Shown here: in pieces, positions 21,394-32,779 of the stretch
Numbering within the stretch: position 1 is the stretch's first letter
Layout: every line of letters begins with the position of its first letter
Origin: Adiantum capillus-veneris
Taxonomy: Eukaryota; Streptophyta; Polypodiopsida; Polypodiales; Pteridaceae
DNA length: 64,000 nt
Assembly: GCA_014529385.2 (NCBI GenBank)
Contig: CM043950.1
Span: 78,361,435 to 78,425,434, forward strand
Direction of reading: 5' to 3'
Notes under the pieces: model-generated
Told to the model about the DNA's origin: nothing
What the model saw: only the letters and a program-made list of their open reading frames with translations
Databases searched by the model: none
Program-made: the position numbers and the translations under genes

Positions 21394-24300
21394 TCATCTT
21401 ATGGTCTCCCGCATCTTTAGCAGTGATTCGTATTGTGCATGTAGATTTAGCATTGTTGGGCCAAAGATATCTGTATGCATGGTGAAGAACCCCGTGTAGA
21501 ATGATTCTTCAAAAGCCTGGAGGTGATAGGATGGTAGAAACATAATTCTTTGATACAACGCATATATCACCTCCTTGGAAGGCTGACCTGACATATCATA
21601 AGCACATCTGTATGTATCCTAGAAGAAGAATATGCTGTCAGTCACCTGGCCTGGCTTGAAGGTCTCGAACACTACTAGGATGGTTCTGTAGATCTTTCTC
21701 ATCATAATGCATGTAAGGTCAGGTGAGGCAATGAACAACCTTATGGCGCCCGTTAGGGTTTTCACCATGTATTGTACACTTATTCTCTCACCTGCCTTCA
21801 CACCCGGCAGCTTTGGGTAGTTTAGCCAAGTGGGTTGGCTTCTTTGTAAGATTTCTTGTGCTTTCCACGTCCTAACCCTTGGTAGAGGACAGAAGCTGAG
21901 GTTGTCTCTGATATGTTTAGGTGCCTCTACCAAGTGTATTAGGTATTGCGGGTACTTGGTAAGCCAAGCCTTCCTCCACTTTGGCTGAGAATCCACTATG
22001 AGCTTTACTCCTTCTGGCCTCAAGGTGTCTGCGTTGTAGAGAGGGACCGTTGGCTCTTCTCTGATTCGCCTGTTTATTGTTGCCGCCTCATATTTCAGCG
22101 ATGGATATGGGAGAGAGGGTTGAAGCCATTCACGCCTAAGATTACTGGCGTCGATTTTCTGAATTGTCATAGATTTGAAAACCCTATATTCCCATTCCAA
22201 GGCTTCCTTTGTGCTTTCTCTGAGCTCTGCCTCTATTGCTTTACGCAATTTTTCCTCCTCTTCTTGTGTTAGATCCTGTGGCTCTTGAGAGGATCCTGTT
22301 GTGCTTTCCTCTGGCATGGGTGTGTCCACAGGATCTGCCACATTGTCGAGGTCGATGCCCTCATTGGCAACTGGCCCTGAGCTTTCTGCTTCTGCTTGTT
22401 GCCGGCCTTTCAACTCCTCAATTTTCTTGAGGAGTGTCTGCTTTTCCGCTTCAGCTTCTCCGCCCATAGTCACGAGGAGGTCATTGAGTTCAGCGTTTAC
22501 TTTTTCAGCTTTTTCGAGCTTTATCTTTATGCTCTCCAATTCTTCTTGTAGGGCTCTTTGATTGTCCTCCATTCTGGTTTGCATTGCGATAGAACCTTCA
22601 GCCATCATCAACCTCTGCTTCTTCTCGAGAGTTAGCTCCTTCTGGAGTTCTTGCATCTGCTATTCATATATTTGACTCTCGGAAATGATTTGAGTCGAGC
22701 TCATAGCTCTAACTCTAGCGGGTGATGCTCGTAGCCTCTGGATGGTTTGATCTTTGACTTTTAATTGGTCCTTGAGCTCAAGGACTTCATCCAAGCTTGC
22801 TTCTTGTTCTATCTCCACCTTTTCCTTGGCATTCCTCATGGCCTCTACTTCTTTAGTTTCTTCTGCTAGCTGGAGCGTCAGATTATCCCGTTCTTTTTCG
22901 GCATCTCGCAATGACTTGCTGAGTGGCAGACACTCTTCTTCAGCTGCTTGTAATCTTTTTGCTGCTGCCTCATTTGCTTCTTCCTTTGCTTGGCAGTTTT
23001 GTAGAGCCGTTGCCAAGCTGGCCTGGAGGTCAGCTTCTCTCTCTTTTTGTCCTTGGCTTTGTGCCTGCAGAGTATCCCTTTCCATCTTGGTCTTTTCTTC
23101 GGTGGCCTTTAGAGTTATCAATTCTTTGTCTGATGCCACAGATTGTGCTCTTATTCCAGCTAGCATTGTCATCACCACGTCCCAATCATTAGAGGGCGGG
23201 TGCGGGTCTACCGTGTTGGTAGCAATTTCTTTTAGCTCAACTAGCCGGATGCCTGGCATCTGTTCTTTATGCCCTGTCCTCGCCAAGTCGAATGCGACTG
23301 TGGTGGCTTCTTCCCTTGTATAGCCTGCAGCTAGCAGGTCCAAAAATGCATAATATGCCTCCTCTAGTTCTTTTTGCTTAGACGCAGGCTTGGCCTCTTC
23401 TTTGGGCTCAGGTTCTTGCCTTTGCTCTTGCTCCTCAGCCTGGTGTTCTTTTTTATTGTCCTCAGCCTCCTTATCTTCTGGTGGAGGGCTGCTAGGAGGT
23501 GGTGATGGTGGCGGTGATGGCTGTGGGCTGGGTTTAGGGCTATCTGGTAAAGCTGCAGTTTTGCCCTTTAAGTCTCTGTCCGCTTTTGTTTTTCTTTTCC
23601 TTTCTTGGTTGTCTTGTTCATCTAGCAATGTCTGCCTTATCTGCTCCACTTCTTCGTCAGTGAAAGGGACATGGGGAATGTTTTCCGCTGCAGCATCAAG
23701 GATCTCGAAATTCTTGATATAGTCTTCAAAGCGGTCCCTCTGCACTCTTCTGGATGATCCGGACATAGACTCGAGAGATGGCTTCCATAATTCGTTTAAA
23801 TCACCCTTGAGGGCTCTTTCTGCTCGAAAACTCTCCATCAGCCTCTCGAGTCTAGCCGCTTTTTGTGATCTTGTCTCTTTGGCCGACACTTGAGTAGATT
23901 CCTTTTTTCCTTTCTTCTGCTCGGGTTGCTCCTCTGCAACTGGCTCTAGCCGTCTCTTCAACCTTTGTAGCCACCTTTGGTGCTCGTTGTGGCTCGTCTT
24001 CTTTGTCTTCCTTTACCCTTAGCCAATCATTCTAAGATGGGGGTCAGGCCACCTTCCCTTGGTGTGTAGTGCTGCATAAATTACCTTGGTTATCATTTCT
24101 CCTAGCACTATGTAGGTTGGCTTTTTGTTGTCCATTTTTACCAAGCTGTCATGTATGTATGCCGCATAGTTGATTATCTTTGGGGTGCCTTTTGTCATTG
24201 CCCAAGTAAACGTTGTGGCAATTGCACCTGGCGGCATCCTGTACTTCTGTGGCCTCTTCGTGCACATGTGGAAGTACTGGTTGTACAATTGGCTCATGAT

Positions 24301-24804
24301 CGCCACCTTTGGGTTGGCGATGTCTTCAAAGGTGTAATTGGCCTTTTTCTCTTTGTACACCTTGACTTCATCCCTTCTTTTTGTCACACTGTCTCCCTGA
24401 TTGGAGAGATCTAGTGCATGGGCTACAACCCGCTCCGTGATAATGATCTCTGTATCGGGTCTACCGTGCAAATCTGTCACCTTGGTCACTCCATCCTCTT
24501 TTATGCTTGTTACGAACTGCCATACTCTTTTGACGTCCACCCCTGCTGGTATTGCTTCGAAATAGTTATGGAGGTCAATTTTCTCCAAATAGCCGACCAT
24601 TTTGCTTCGAACAAATTCATTGAGCTCTCTTGGCAGCATTGGCCACTCTATTACATTGCCTTCATTGTCTTTGAACACCCCCTGGTAGATCTTTAGGTCA
24701 TTTGACTCTAACAGATCTTCCTGTATCCAGGTGCTGGTGGGCTTTAGTGTTCCCTCTGGAATGACAAAAGGGTCCACCTCGTCCAGATAATCTTTGATTG
24801 TCAT
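21394..24804 (-). pseudogene. Additional ORF downstream of pol: ~1,137-codon coiled-coil protein of unknown function
   Basis: Four open segments (24019-24804, 22660-23961, 21619-22656, 21394-21594) share one frame and read as one protein. An N-terminal domain (about 1-261, starting MTIKDYLDEVDPFVIPEG, preceded in frame by basic AKKKR) is followed by a charged part with a Pro/Ser stretch (SPQPSPPPSPPPSSPPP). A long heptad-like coiled coil comes next (roughly residues 480-830, rich in E, K, A, L, Q). The C-terminal globular part contains SFYTGFFTMHTDIFGPTMLN. The stop codons at 22660-22662 and 21619-21621 are TAG and probably derive from CAG; around 23960-24021 the frame is disturbed twice. I see no signal peptide or membrane segment, so it is not an obvious envelope. 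Plant Ty3 elements with extra ORFs in this position are known; I do not recognise this family. Confidence 0.72.
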
Positions 24805-24829
24805 TCTCTTCTTCTTTGCCGGGACTTCG

Positions 24830-27656
24830 AGGCTGCCATAGATCCTGTTGCACTCAGCAGTCCAAAGTTAGCGTTTTTTTTTTCATATTAGCTGCTAAAC
24901 TGAGTTTTACTTATCCAAATGACTTGAAAATTGAAATTATAGCTTAAAAGGAACTTGTGAAGCTGTGCATGTGCTCACAGTGCAAATCTGGCCAAAAAAT
25001 TCCATCTAGACATCCTACGCGTAGGATGTCTTTTTCCTCATAATTGGTTCATACTTGACATGCAGGTAGTGTAAGGCTCATGGAACATGGTTATAAGCTT
25101 GGATTTGAATTTGGATGACAAAAAGTGGATTTTTGGGCTGATTTAGGCTTTAGGTCACAATTTGGGTAGATTGTCCATCATGGGTAGCAATTGATGTCCA
25201 AATGGGTTGAAAATTGGTATATGGGCTCAATGCATCATGGTATTGGCTCCTATGATGTCATTTCTTGCACAGAAGGCTAAATATGTGCTGAAGACATCCT
25301 ACGCGTAGGATGTCTTTTTCATCAGAATTGCATGAAACTTGTGTTGTGGGTTGTCCTTGGCCTATGGAACATGGCCATGTTCTTGGATTTGAATTTGGAT
25401 AAGATTTGATGCTTGTAGGACTCTGTGAGGTGTTTTTGGGCTCAAAAAGTGTATCTTGAAGGTGTTGGGGGTCAAAAGTCATTAGAATGGCTTCAAACTT
25501 GACATATGGGCTCTTGCTGATGAGGTAATTAAATCTGGAATGACAAAGCTTCCCTTCCATGCCAAAAAGGTCCATTAGACATCCTACGCGTAGGATGTCT
25601 AATTCATCATTTTTACTCCCTGACCACACAGATGGTTTGTTGATGTGTATGTGAATGTGTTGTGCAAGTTTCAAGAGATTTGGACAAGATTTGGTAGGTC
25701 AATGGCCCATTATTGCCTCTATGCCCTAACTTTGCGTTTTTCCATGCATGTGAGGTCAAATCTGGTCCAAATGTGATGAAACTTGGTGTAGGGCTTGCAA
25801 ATGTCATTCAGAACATGTGCATGACAAAAATTGTTGGGTTTTGTGCCAAAAAGTTCCTTTGAGACATCCTACGCGTAGGATGTCTCTTGATGATTTTTTC
25901 AGTGTTAGTGCTCCCAGTGCTTGCCCTTTGCCCCCTTAAGTCCCTTTTGAGCCTAATTTCAACAAAAAAGTCAAATGGATAGAGTATAACTCCCTGTGTG
26001 GACTTCAGAGCCTCTGAGCCGTTTTCTGACTTTTGGAGTACTTTTTGGCGATGAAATTTCTCGATGTTGGTCTCCATAGCTTCCCAATCCCTTAGGGATC
26101 CTTGCCGTATGGTTTTTATCGACTTTGGCTTTATCGGAGCTTCATTTGGCAATTTGTCGCTCTAGAAGCACCCGTGGTTGCGTTTACATACCTTCGATGA
26201 TTTGTGGTGGTCTACCACCATAGGACTTGGTTGTTGATGGTCTAGGAAAGCCGCTCGTGACGTTTGGTGGCGAACGGACTTGCGGTTTGGCCGCAAGTGT
26301 ATTTTGACGCTTTGTGTGTCTGATGCCGTTTCTGAGGTTTAGTGCCGCTTCGGGTCACTTTTTGGTCATGCGGATCATATGGACTTGTCGAGCATGTCGA
26401 GATGCTCCTACCCATAAATTTTGGTAGCATTTGGTCACCGTTTTGCCGATTTCCCATTTGGTGGCCTCTTGCACCCGGGTTTCTGGGAATTAGGGTTTTT
26501 TCCCGATGGTCTCCCACTGCCTTTGGCTATCCAGGACTGGTCTCCTAGACTAGGTAAGCTGCCGATGAAGTCTTGTTACTTTTGGGTTAGCCGTTAGGCC
26601 GCCGTCTCTACTTGCAGGTCTCTACCACTCGCTTTGTGTGTGACCTCTACGCTAGTTTTCACGACATAATGACAAACATACGCGAAAAGCTCAAGGTGGT
26701 GAGTCTACCTCTCATGTTGGGTAGACGTGCCCGTCGTAGAAGCTGCTGGAAGGTCGATCCGCTCTAGGTGGCAGAAGCTCTCTCCACAAAGTCAATAGTG
26801 AGAATGAGCTAAAAATGGGATGAAAATTTCTTATAATGGAGGTCCCCGAACCACTTTTCATGAAATTTGACATGTGCTCCTATCTTCCTGCGAGATGCAG
26901 TTTAGGCTCAAAAATTTCTTGATTTGGACTCCATTTGCCCTGTTTACCAGAAATTTGTCATTTCGGTCAAAACCTGGCCAAAACACGCTTTCCGCTCCAG
27001 TCTCATAATTGCACCCCCACTGTACCATAGGTTGTCCTTTAGTCACTGGTCATCCCCATATTTTTTGTTTTTTCATTACGACTGTTCTTCACCTACTTTT
27101 TGTACTTTTAAAGTTTTTCTGCCGAAAATTAGCAAAATTAAAAGGAAAATAGAAAATCAAACCCAGAAATTTTCCAAAAATCATAATAGATCACAAACAT
27201 CACCGCAACACATTATATACACTCACATGCAATTTTTAGGCCGGATTTCTCCGTTTTACCTATATTTTGCCTGAAAATTGGCTATTTCTACTTATACACA
27301 CACACCTAGGGGCTTGATTTGGCGTTTGGCCCCCTATACCTGTAGCTTCATGCTGTATAAGGACATCTATACTTGGGTTACTCTAGAAAATTTCGCAATC
27401 AAACGTCAACCCTTAAAATAGTCGAAAATCATGCCCTTTTTTGTTGTCTCTGTTATTGGTTCCGCATTGAGAATGCCTCCCCCCCTCCTAGCCAGAGTCC
27501 TCCCGGACTACAAGGTTTCGCGTCGGAGTATGTACCGTGCATAGGTTGAAAAAGTTGTGCTAATGCCTGGCCGATTAATGTGGCCCTATTTTATGTATAC
27601 TCGGTCAGTGCATGGAAAAATTAATGTTGTGCAAGAGAAGGGAATAAGCAAGATGC
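24830..27656. other. Non-coding spacer of the giant element between pol and the extra ORF
   Basis: About 2.8 kb without any convincing ORF. The part nearest the extra ORF holds four 24-bp palindromes at ~285-bp spacing (25008-25886). The rest (25900-27650) is mixed and stop-rich. The position suggests a leader or promoter/intron region for the extra ORF, but nothing visible proves it. Confidence 0.6.
25008..25886. repeat. Periodic array of four perfect palindromes (24-30 bp)
   Basis: Half-site AGACATCCTACG followed at once by its reverse complement, at 25008-25031, 25292-25315, 25577-25600 and 25862-25885. Start-to-start distances are 284, 285 and 285. The third extends to a 30-bp perfect palindrome (25574-25603) and the fourth to 26 bp (25861-25886). 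Sequence between the palindromes is only weakly similar from unit to unit, so the palindromes are better conserved than their surroundings. Confidence 0.93.
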
Positions 27657-30350
27657 TTATTGGCATTCGTCGTCAAGGCTTCCTGCTTTCTTTGCAAGTA
27701 GCAGTTGTAACTCTACTGCTCTCTGTTTAATTGTCTTTTTGGCAAGAGGCAATTGCTTTGCCGACACTTTTGATGGAGTCGTAGCTGTTTCTGAGGATAG
27801 AATTGGTTGGGATGTGATAGCTATGGGCCTTATGGCCTTGGCTTTCCATTGGTAGTTTGGTGCTGCAGACTTTTGTAGATGGTTTGGCACTTTCTTGTTT
27901 TCCACTGGTTTGTCTGTCATCGGCCTCCACATATATCTGTTCTCCTTGTTGACCAACAAATGTCTGCTTTCCATTGGTGCTTGTACCGTAGGGATTTCCT
28001 TTGGTTTTTGCTTTGGTATCCAAATGTGAGTGACATTTGGGTTATGGCTAAGCATTTTCTTTGGGATCCATATCTGTTTTATGACCTTGGTTTTGGGTTG
28101 CACCACCTGCTTTGTTGGAATCCGGTTGTTACATTGTTTTTTTTTTGCCATTGCATTTCTATCCTTTCGTATCCATACTCGTTTACCTTGTGTTGGTAGC
28201 CTAGATTTTTGCATTGTGGCCAGTGACTTCAGCTGTCTGTGATTAGCATGGTTGGCTTTTACCTGGTTGTTGGTCTCAGGTTTCATGGTGGTCTTTGATG
28301 GTATTTGTTCTTTTGTCTCTGTTGCCAGTGATTGCATGGCTTGCAGTTCATCATGATGGTATTGTTGAGCAAAAGCTATCACCTGTTGTTCATGTTCGTG
28401 CTGAATTTTGACCGCCTTTGCTTTCCAGTCTATCTGGACATTGTATGCTTTTTGCCAAGGTTGCCCTAGCATCATTGGGTGTTGTGTGTTTTCATCTGTC
28501 ACCACATAGAATTTGTGTGGGTAAATATATTGATGTAGCTGTACATGCAATATAGTCCATCTTAATGTTTTCAATGGGTGTGATGTGCTATTTTCCAACA
28601 CTTGGGGGGTAGGATGAAGTTGATCTGTGACTTTGAGCTGTTGGTATAATCCATAAGAGATCAAATTTTCTTGAGCACCCGAATCAAGCAAGGCTGTTGA
28701 TTCAACTTGATTGTTGTCCACTTTGACTGTAATTATTGGCTCTATTGTTTCCTCCTCCAAGTTCATCAGTCGAATGGCATTGATTCTCAATGGTGGTTTA
28801 CTTTGTTGTTGTTGTCGCAGAAGCCGTCTTTTTGCAATGCGTTCTTGTGCTTCGGCTTGAGCTTCCTTCTGTACTCTCTCTTTTTCCTTCATTCTTTGCT
28901 TTCGTTGATGAATTTGTTGGAGCATCTCCTGTGTGAGGGGTAGAAGATATCTCCTCAGTCGACACCCACTAATCCAGTTTGGCATTTCTTCACCTGCTAA
29001 TGTAGCAAGCTTGACAGCTCCACTTTGTGATAGATCATGAATCACAAATGGTCCCATCCCTCGCTTTTTAAGTTTCTTGGCATGGTGCTTCAAGGTATAA
29101 ACAAGTACGTAATCACCTGTTTTGAACTCTTTGGTACGCACATGTTTGTCAAAAAATTTCTTTTGTCTTCTCTTTTTAGCATAGATTGAAGCGACAGCTC
29201 GTAAGCGGAGTTCATCTAGCTTTTCAAGATCATTAATTCTTGAAGAGAGTTCATGCCCTGTCCATTCCAAACTTATTGCTACTCGTAGAGTTGGGATTAA
29301 AAACTCTATGAGTAGTATAGCATTTAGCCCAAACACCAGGTTGTATGGTGTTGTTCCTATTGATGTTTTGTAAGCTACCCTGTATGCCCATAGTGTTGAG
29401 TGTAGTTGCTGATCCCAATCGATTCTTGATTCTGACACTATTTTAGTGAGAACCGTGCATAGTGTTTTATTTGTGGCCTCAGCTTGCCCATTGGCCTGTG
29501 GATGGTATGGTGCTGATTTCCTATGTATGACCATGAATTCCTCTAGTAGATATTCAACGACTTCATTGAGGAAGTGTGTTCCACGGTCACTGATAATTTC
29601 TATTGGTAACCCGTAACGTACAAAAACATTCTCATACAAAAATTGAGCCGTGATGCGTGCATCAGCTTTTTGTGTTGCTTTGGCTTCGACCCATTTTGTG
29701 AGATAGTCCATAGCCACAATGATATATTGGGTATGGGTGCGATATGCAAGGGGTGATATAGGTCCCACAAAATCAATGCCCCATTTTGCAAATGCTCTTG
29801 CCCCCATCATTGGCCATAATGGCATCTCATCTCTTTTTATTGGTATCTTGGTGCGTTGACACGCATCACAACGCTTTACAAACTCATCGGCATCCATGTG
29901 CAATGTAGGCCACCAAATTCCTGCGGTTAAGACAATTTTTGTCGTCTTATTGCCCGAAAAATGGCCTCCATTTACTCCGCTATGTGCATGTTCTAGAATC
30001 AGCAGGTATTCGCTTTCACTTGCACAGATTCTAAGTTGATTGTCCTTTCCCCGCTTATAGAGTTGATTTCCAATTAACTGAAAGTCAAGAGCTTTCAGCT
30101 CTATAGCTTTTTCCCATGCTCTTGTAATTTTCTCAAGGAACGTTCTAGTGGTTAGGAATTCAATGATATATTGCCTCCATGCAGGTGCTATGTTCACCCA
30201 AAACAAAGTTGCGTGATCCACTGGTCGTTTGGCACTACACATTGTACAATTGGTAACATAAGAATGTGTATCCGCATACATATTTGGCCAATAAACCCCT
30301 AATTGTTTCAGTCTCTGGTGTGTTTTATTGTAGAACAATGAAGTGCACAA
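27657..30350 (-). pseudogene. Integrase fused to a second retropepsin domain and a basic tail (897 codons open)
   Basis: The start of a zinc module (LGVYWPNMYADTHSYVTNCTMC, about 18-40) is followed by a complete H2C2 module (EHAHSGVNGGHF to CDACQR, about 125-175). A DDE core follows: D193 (GIDFVGPIS), D255 (ISDRGTHF) and E291 (GQAEATNKTL), the DD35E spacing. A GPF/Y module (GMGPFVIHDL, ~432) comes next, then a Lys/Glu/Gln helix, and a second retropepsin-like domain with LLDSGAQENLIS (Asp 556) and MMLGQPW. The tail is basic with repeated W-I-P/R-K motifs (about 720-810). There is no chromodomain. Upstream the frame is lost near 30345, separating it from RNase H. The second protease is unusual; it could process Gag or be a remnant. 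The domain calls are by motif only. Confidence 0.85.
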
Positions 30351-32779
30351 CCCCAGACATGTGCCTCTTCAAGGTAGCACTCGAATTCTTCCGGATTTAT
30401 ACATAATCGTAGGATTAGGTCAGATTCAAGATGATACAGCCATCCTGCTATCAACTGGAAGTTTTTTGTCTGTCGAATTGTTTGCTATTTGGATCTACTT
30501 CCTGTATTATCAAACTCACTTCCGAAGGAGAGAATGCTAACTATTTCCTGAAACCATTTGGGTACCATTTCAATGTTGAAAAGATAAGCATCTGGTATGT
30601 CATCATCTACCCCTTGAGGAGATTCCCCGTTGTGTATTCTTGAAAGATGATCAGCTCGCAGATGGGTTTTACCCTTTTTGACCACCACTGTGAAGTCAAA
30701 TTCTAGCAATATAATTAACCAGCGTACGATTCTCCCTGTATTGCAAGGTTTATTTACTAGGTACAAAAGAGCTTGATGATCTGTGAAGAACACAAATTTG
30801 TTTGCAAGCAAATAATGCCGAAATTTCTTCACAGCATAAATCATTCCTAACCCTTCCCTCTCGGTGGTTGTGTAGTTCTTTTCTGCACTATTTAATTGTC
30901 GGCTCGCATAGCAAACCGGAAAATCCATTGTTCCGTCTCTAGGTTGAGCTAGAATACTTCCAATGGCATATGCTGAAGCATCAATGTGCACATGGAATAT
31001 CTTTTCCCAATCTGGTGCCTTTAGTACAGGTGCTGATATAAGGTTTTCCTTTAGCCTTTGGAATGAGGTTTCACACTCCTTGGTCCATTCGAAATTGACT
31101 AGCAAACGATACAGAGGTTGTGCGATAACCGCATACATGTATATGAATCTTCGATAATATCCGCAGTGCCCTATGAAGGATTGCACTTGTTTCATATTAG
31201 TAGGTCTGGGCAGGTCTACAATGACTTTGACTTTGTCTAGTTCTGTGGTTATGCCGTTTCTTGAGACAATGTGTCCTAAGATTCGTCCTTGCTTAACCAT
31301 AAATACACACTTTTCCGGGTTCATACAGATTCGATATGTTTTGCACTTTTCAAAGACCTTTTGCAAATGGTCAATATGTTCCTCTCGCAGAAGAGAGTGT
31401 ACACACAGGTCATCCATGTAAATTTCTAAGAATATTCTTAGGTATTCCTTGAAAGCGTGAGTCATTAACCTCTAGAAAGTGGCTGGTGCATTTGTTAAGC
31501 CAAATGGCATAACTCGATATGCATAAATCCCCCATTCTGTGGCAAACGCTATTTTGTGTTGATCCTCCCTTGCTATTGCCAGTTGGTTGTATCCTGAAAA
31601 CCCATCCAGAAAGGAATAAGCCCGTTTCCCGGCCACTCGCTCAAGGACATGTTCTGTAATTGGCAAGGGATAATTATCCCTTATGATTGCTGCATTCACC
31701 TTTTTGAGGTTTACACACACCCGCAGTTTTCCATTCTTCTTGGGAACTACCACAATGGGTGACACCCAATCTATATGTTCAATCTCATAGATGAACTCCG
31801 CTTCCATCAGTTTGTCAATCTCTTCTTTGATTCGTTTGGAAAATGTGTCATTATATGTATAAGGACGTTGTTTGCTAGGTTTTGCATCCGATTTCAAAGG
31901 AATTGTATGTTGGCATATCAATGGATCAACTCCTTTGAGGTCTTTATAGGACCAAGCGAACACATCTTTATACTTCGTGAGAAGTTGTGTTAGCTGTGCT
32001 TCCTCCTCAGGTTCTAAATCGTTAGCTATATAGACCGGCTAAGGCTTTTCACTTGGTTCTACGAGGTCTATTCTCTTTGCATTTTCAGGCCCATCGTAAG
32101 ATTCTTGGTTGGTCCTCTCCCTGATTGGTGGTGTCATGATGATTTTTCTATCTTGGATAGTAAATTTCCGATAGTGTGTTGGTACGTTCATGTTGCCCTT
32201 TTCTGACTCCCCTTTACCATCACTATCTTCTTCAGTAGTCCATATCTCTCTCAAAGACCTTTTCAGTTCTTGGTATTTCTGTTTACGCTCCAGTTTGGTC
32301 CACCCTTGGTCTTTTGTTGTTTCTTTTTTTTATTTTTCAGATTTTTGTGATTTTGTTTCGGTTCTAACTTTTCTTACCTGTTTTATTTCTTCTCGCGTTC
32401 GTTCTTTTCAATTTTCTGAGAATTTCCCTGATATTTGATCTTTCACACAATCCTCTGCTTTTACAAGCATCAAATAGTGAGTTTTACCTTTTATCCTGGG
32501 CATCAGGTTCTCTCTCGCTTTCTTTCCTGCTCTTTTCCTCCTATAGCGTTCTTGGCGTTTAGGGTGTTGATTAGCAAAATCATAAAACTTGATATTCTTG
32601 GCTTCATTCCCACGCTCACTTGAGGTGTCTGAACGCTCATTATCTGCCTCATCATTTACTTCCAATTGTTCAAAGGAGTTGTAAAACTCTTCTTGTTCTG
32701 GAGGTTCTACCGTCTCTTTCTCTGGTATAACGCTTACCATGTAATAGGGTAGCACGTCGTAGCCATCCTTATCGCAAAA
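30351..32779 (-). pseudogene. Giant element RT and RNase H region
   Basis: It continues in the gag frame after the TAA at 32780-32782. A spacer rich in Lys/Glu carries stops at 32408-32410 (TGA), 32330-32332 (TAA) and 32039-32041 (TAG). RT follows with VFAWSYKDLKGVDP, VSPIVVVPKKNGKLRVCVN, YPLPITEHVLERVAGKRAYSFLDGFSGYNQ and VMPFGLTNAPATF. Then come TAG (31472-31474), the YMDD active site (31409-31420), RNase H (HIDASAYAIGSILAQP, YTTTEREGLGMIYAVKKFRHYL, TDHQAL) and TAG at 30485-30487. Immediately beyond, the sequence QLIAGWLYHLESDLILRLC belongs to the first integrase zinc module. Most stops are one C-to-T change from Gln or Arg codons. Confidence 0.9.

Noticed and set aside
22754-23323. 189-codon plus-strand Ser-rich frame
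   Set aside because: It is the antisense shadow of the coiled-coil ORF.
21394-24804. Envelope gene of an endogenous retrovirus
   Set aside because: No signal peptide, membrane segment, furin-like site or Cys-rich ectodomain is visible; the protein is mainly coiled coil.
25008-25886. Palindromes read as transcription terminators or recombinase attachment sites
   Set aside because: There is no loop or T-tract typical of a terminator, no recombinase is encoded nearby, and the context is eukaryotic. Kept only as a repeat of unknown role.
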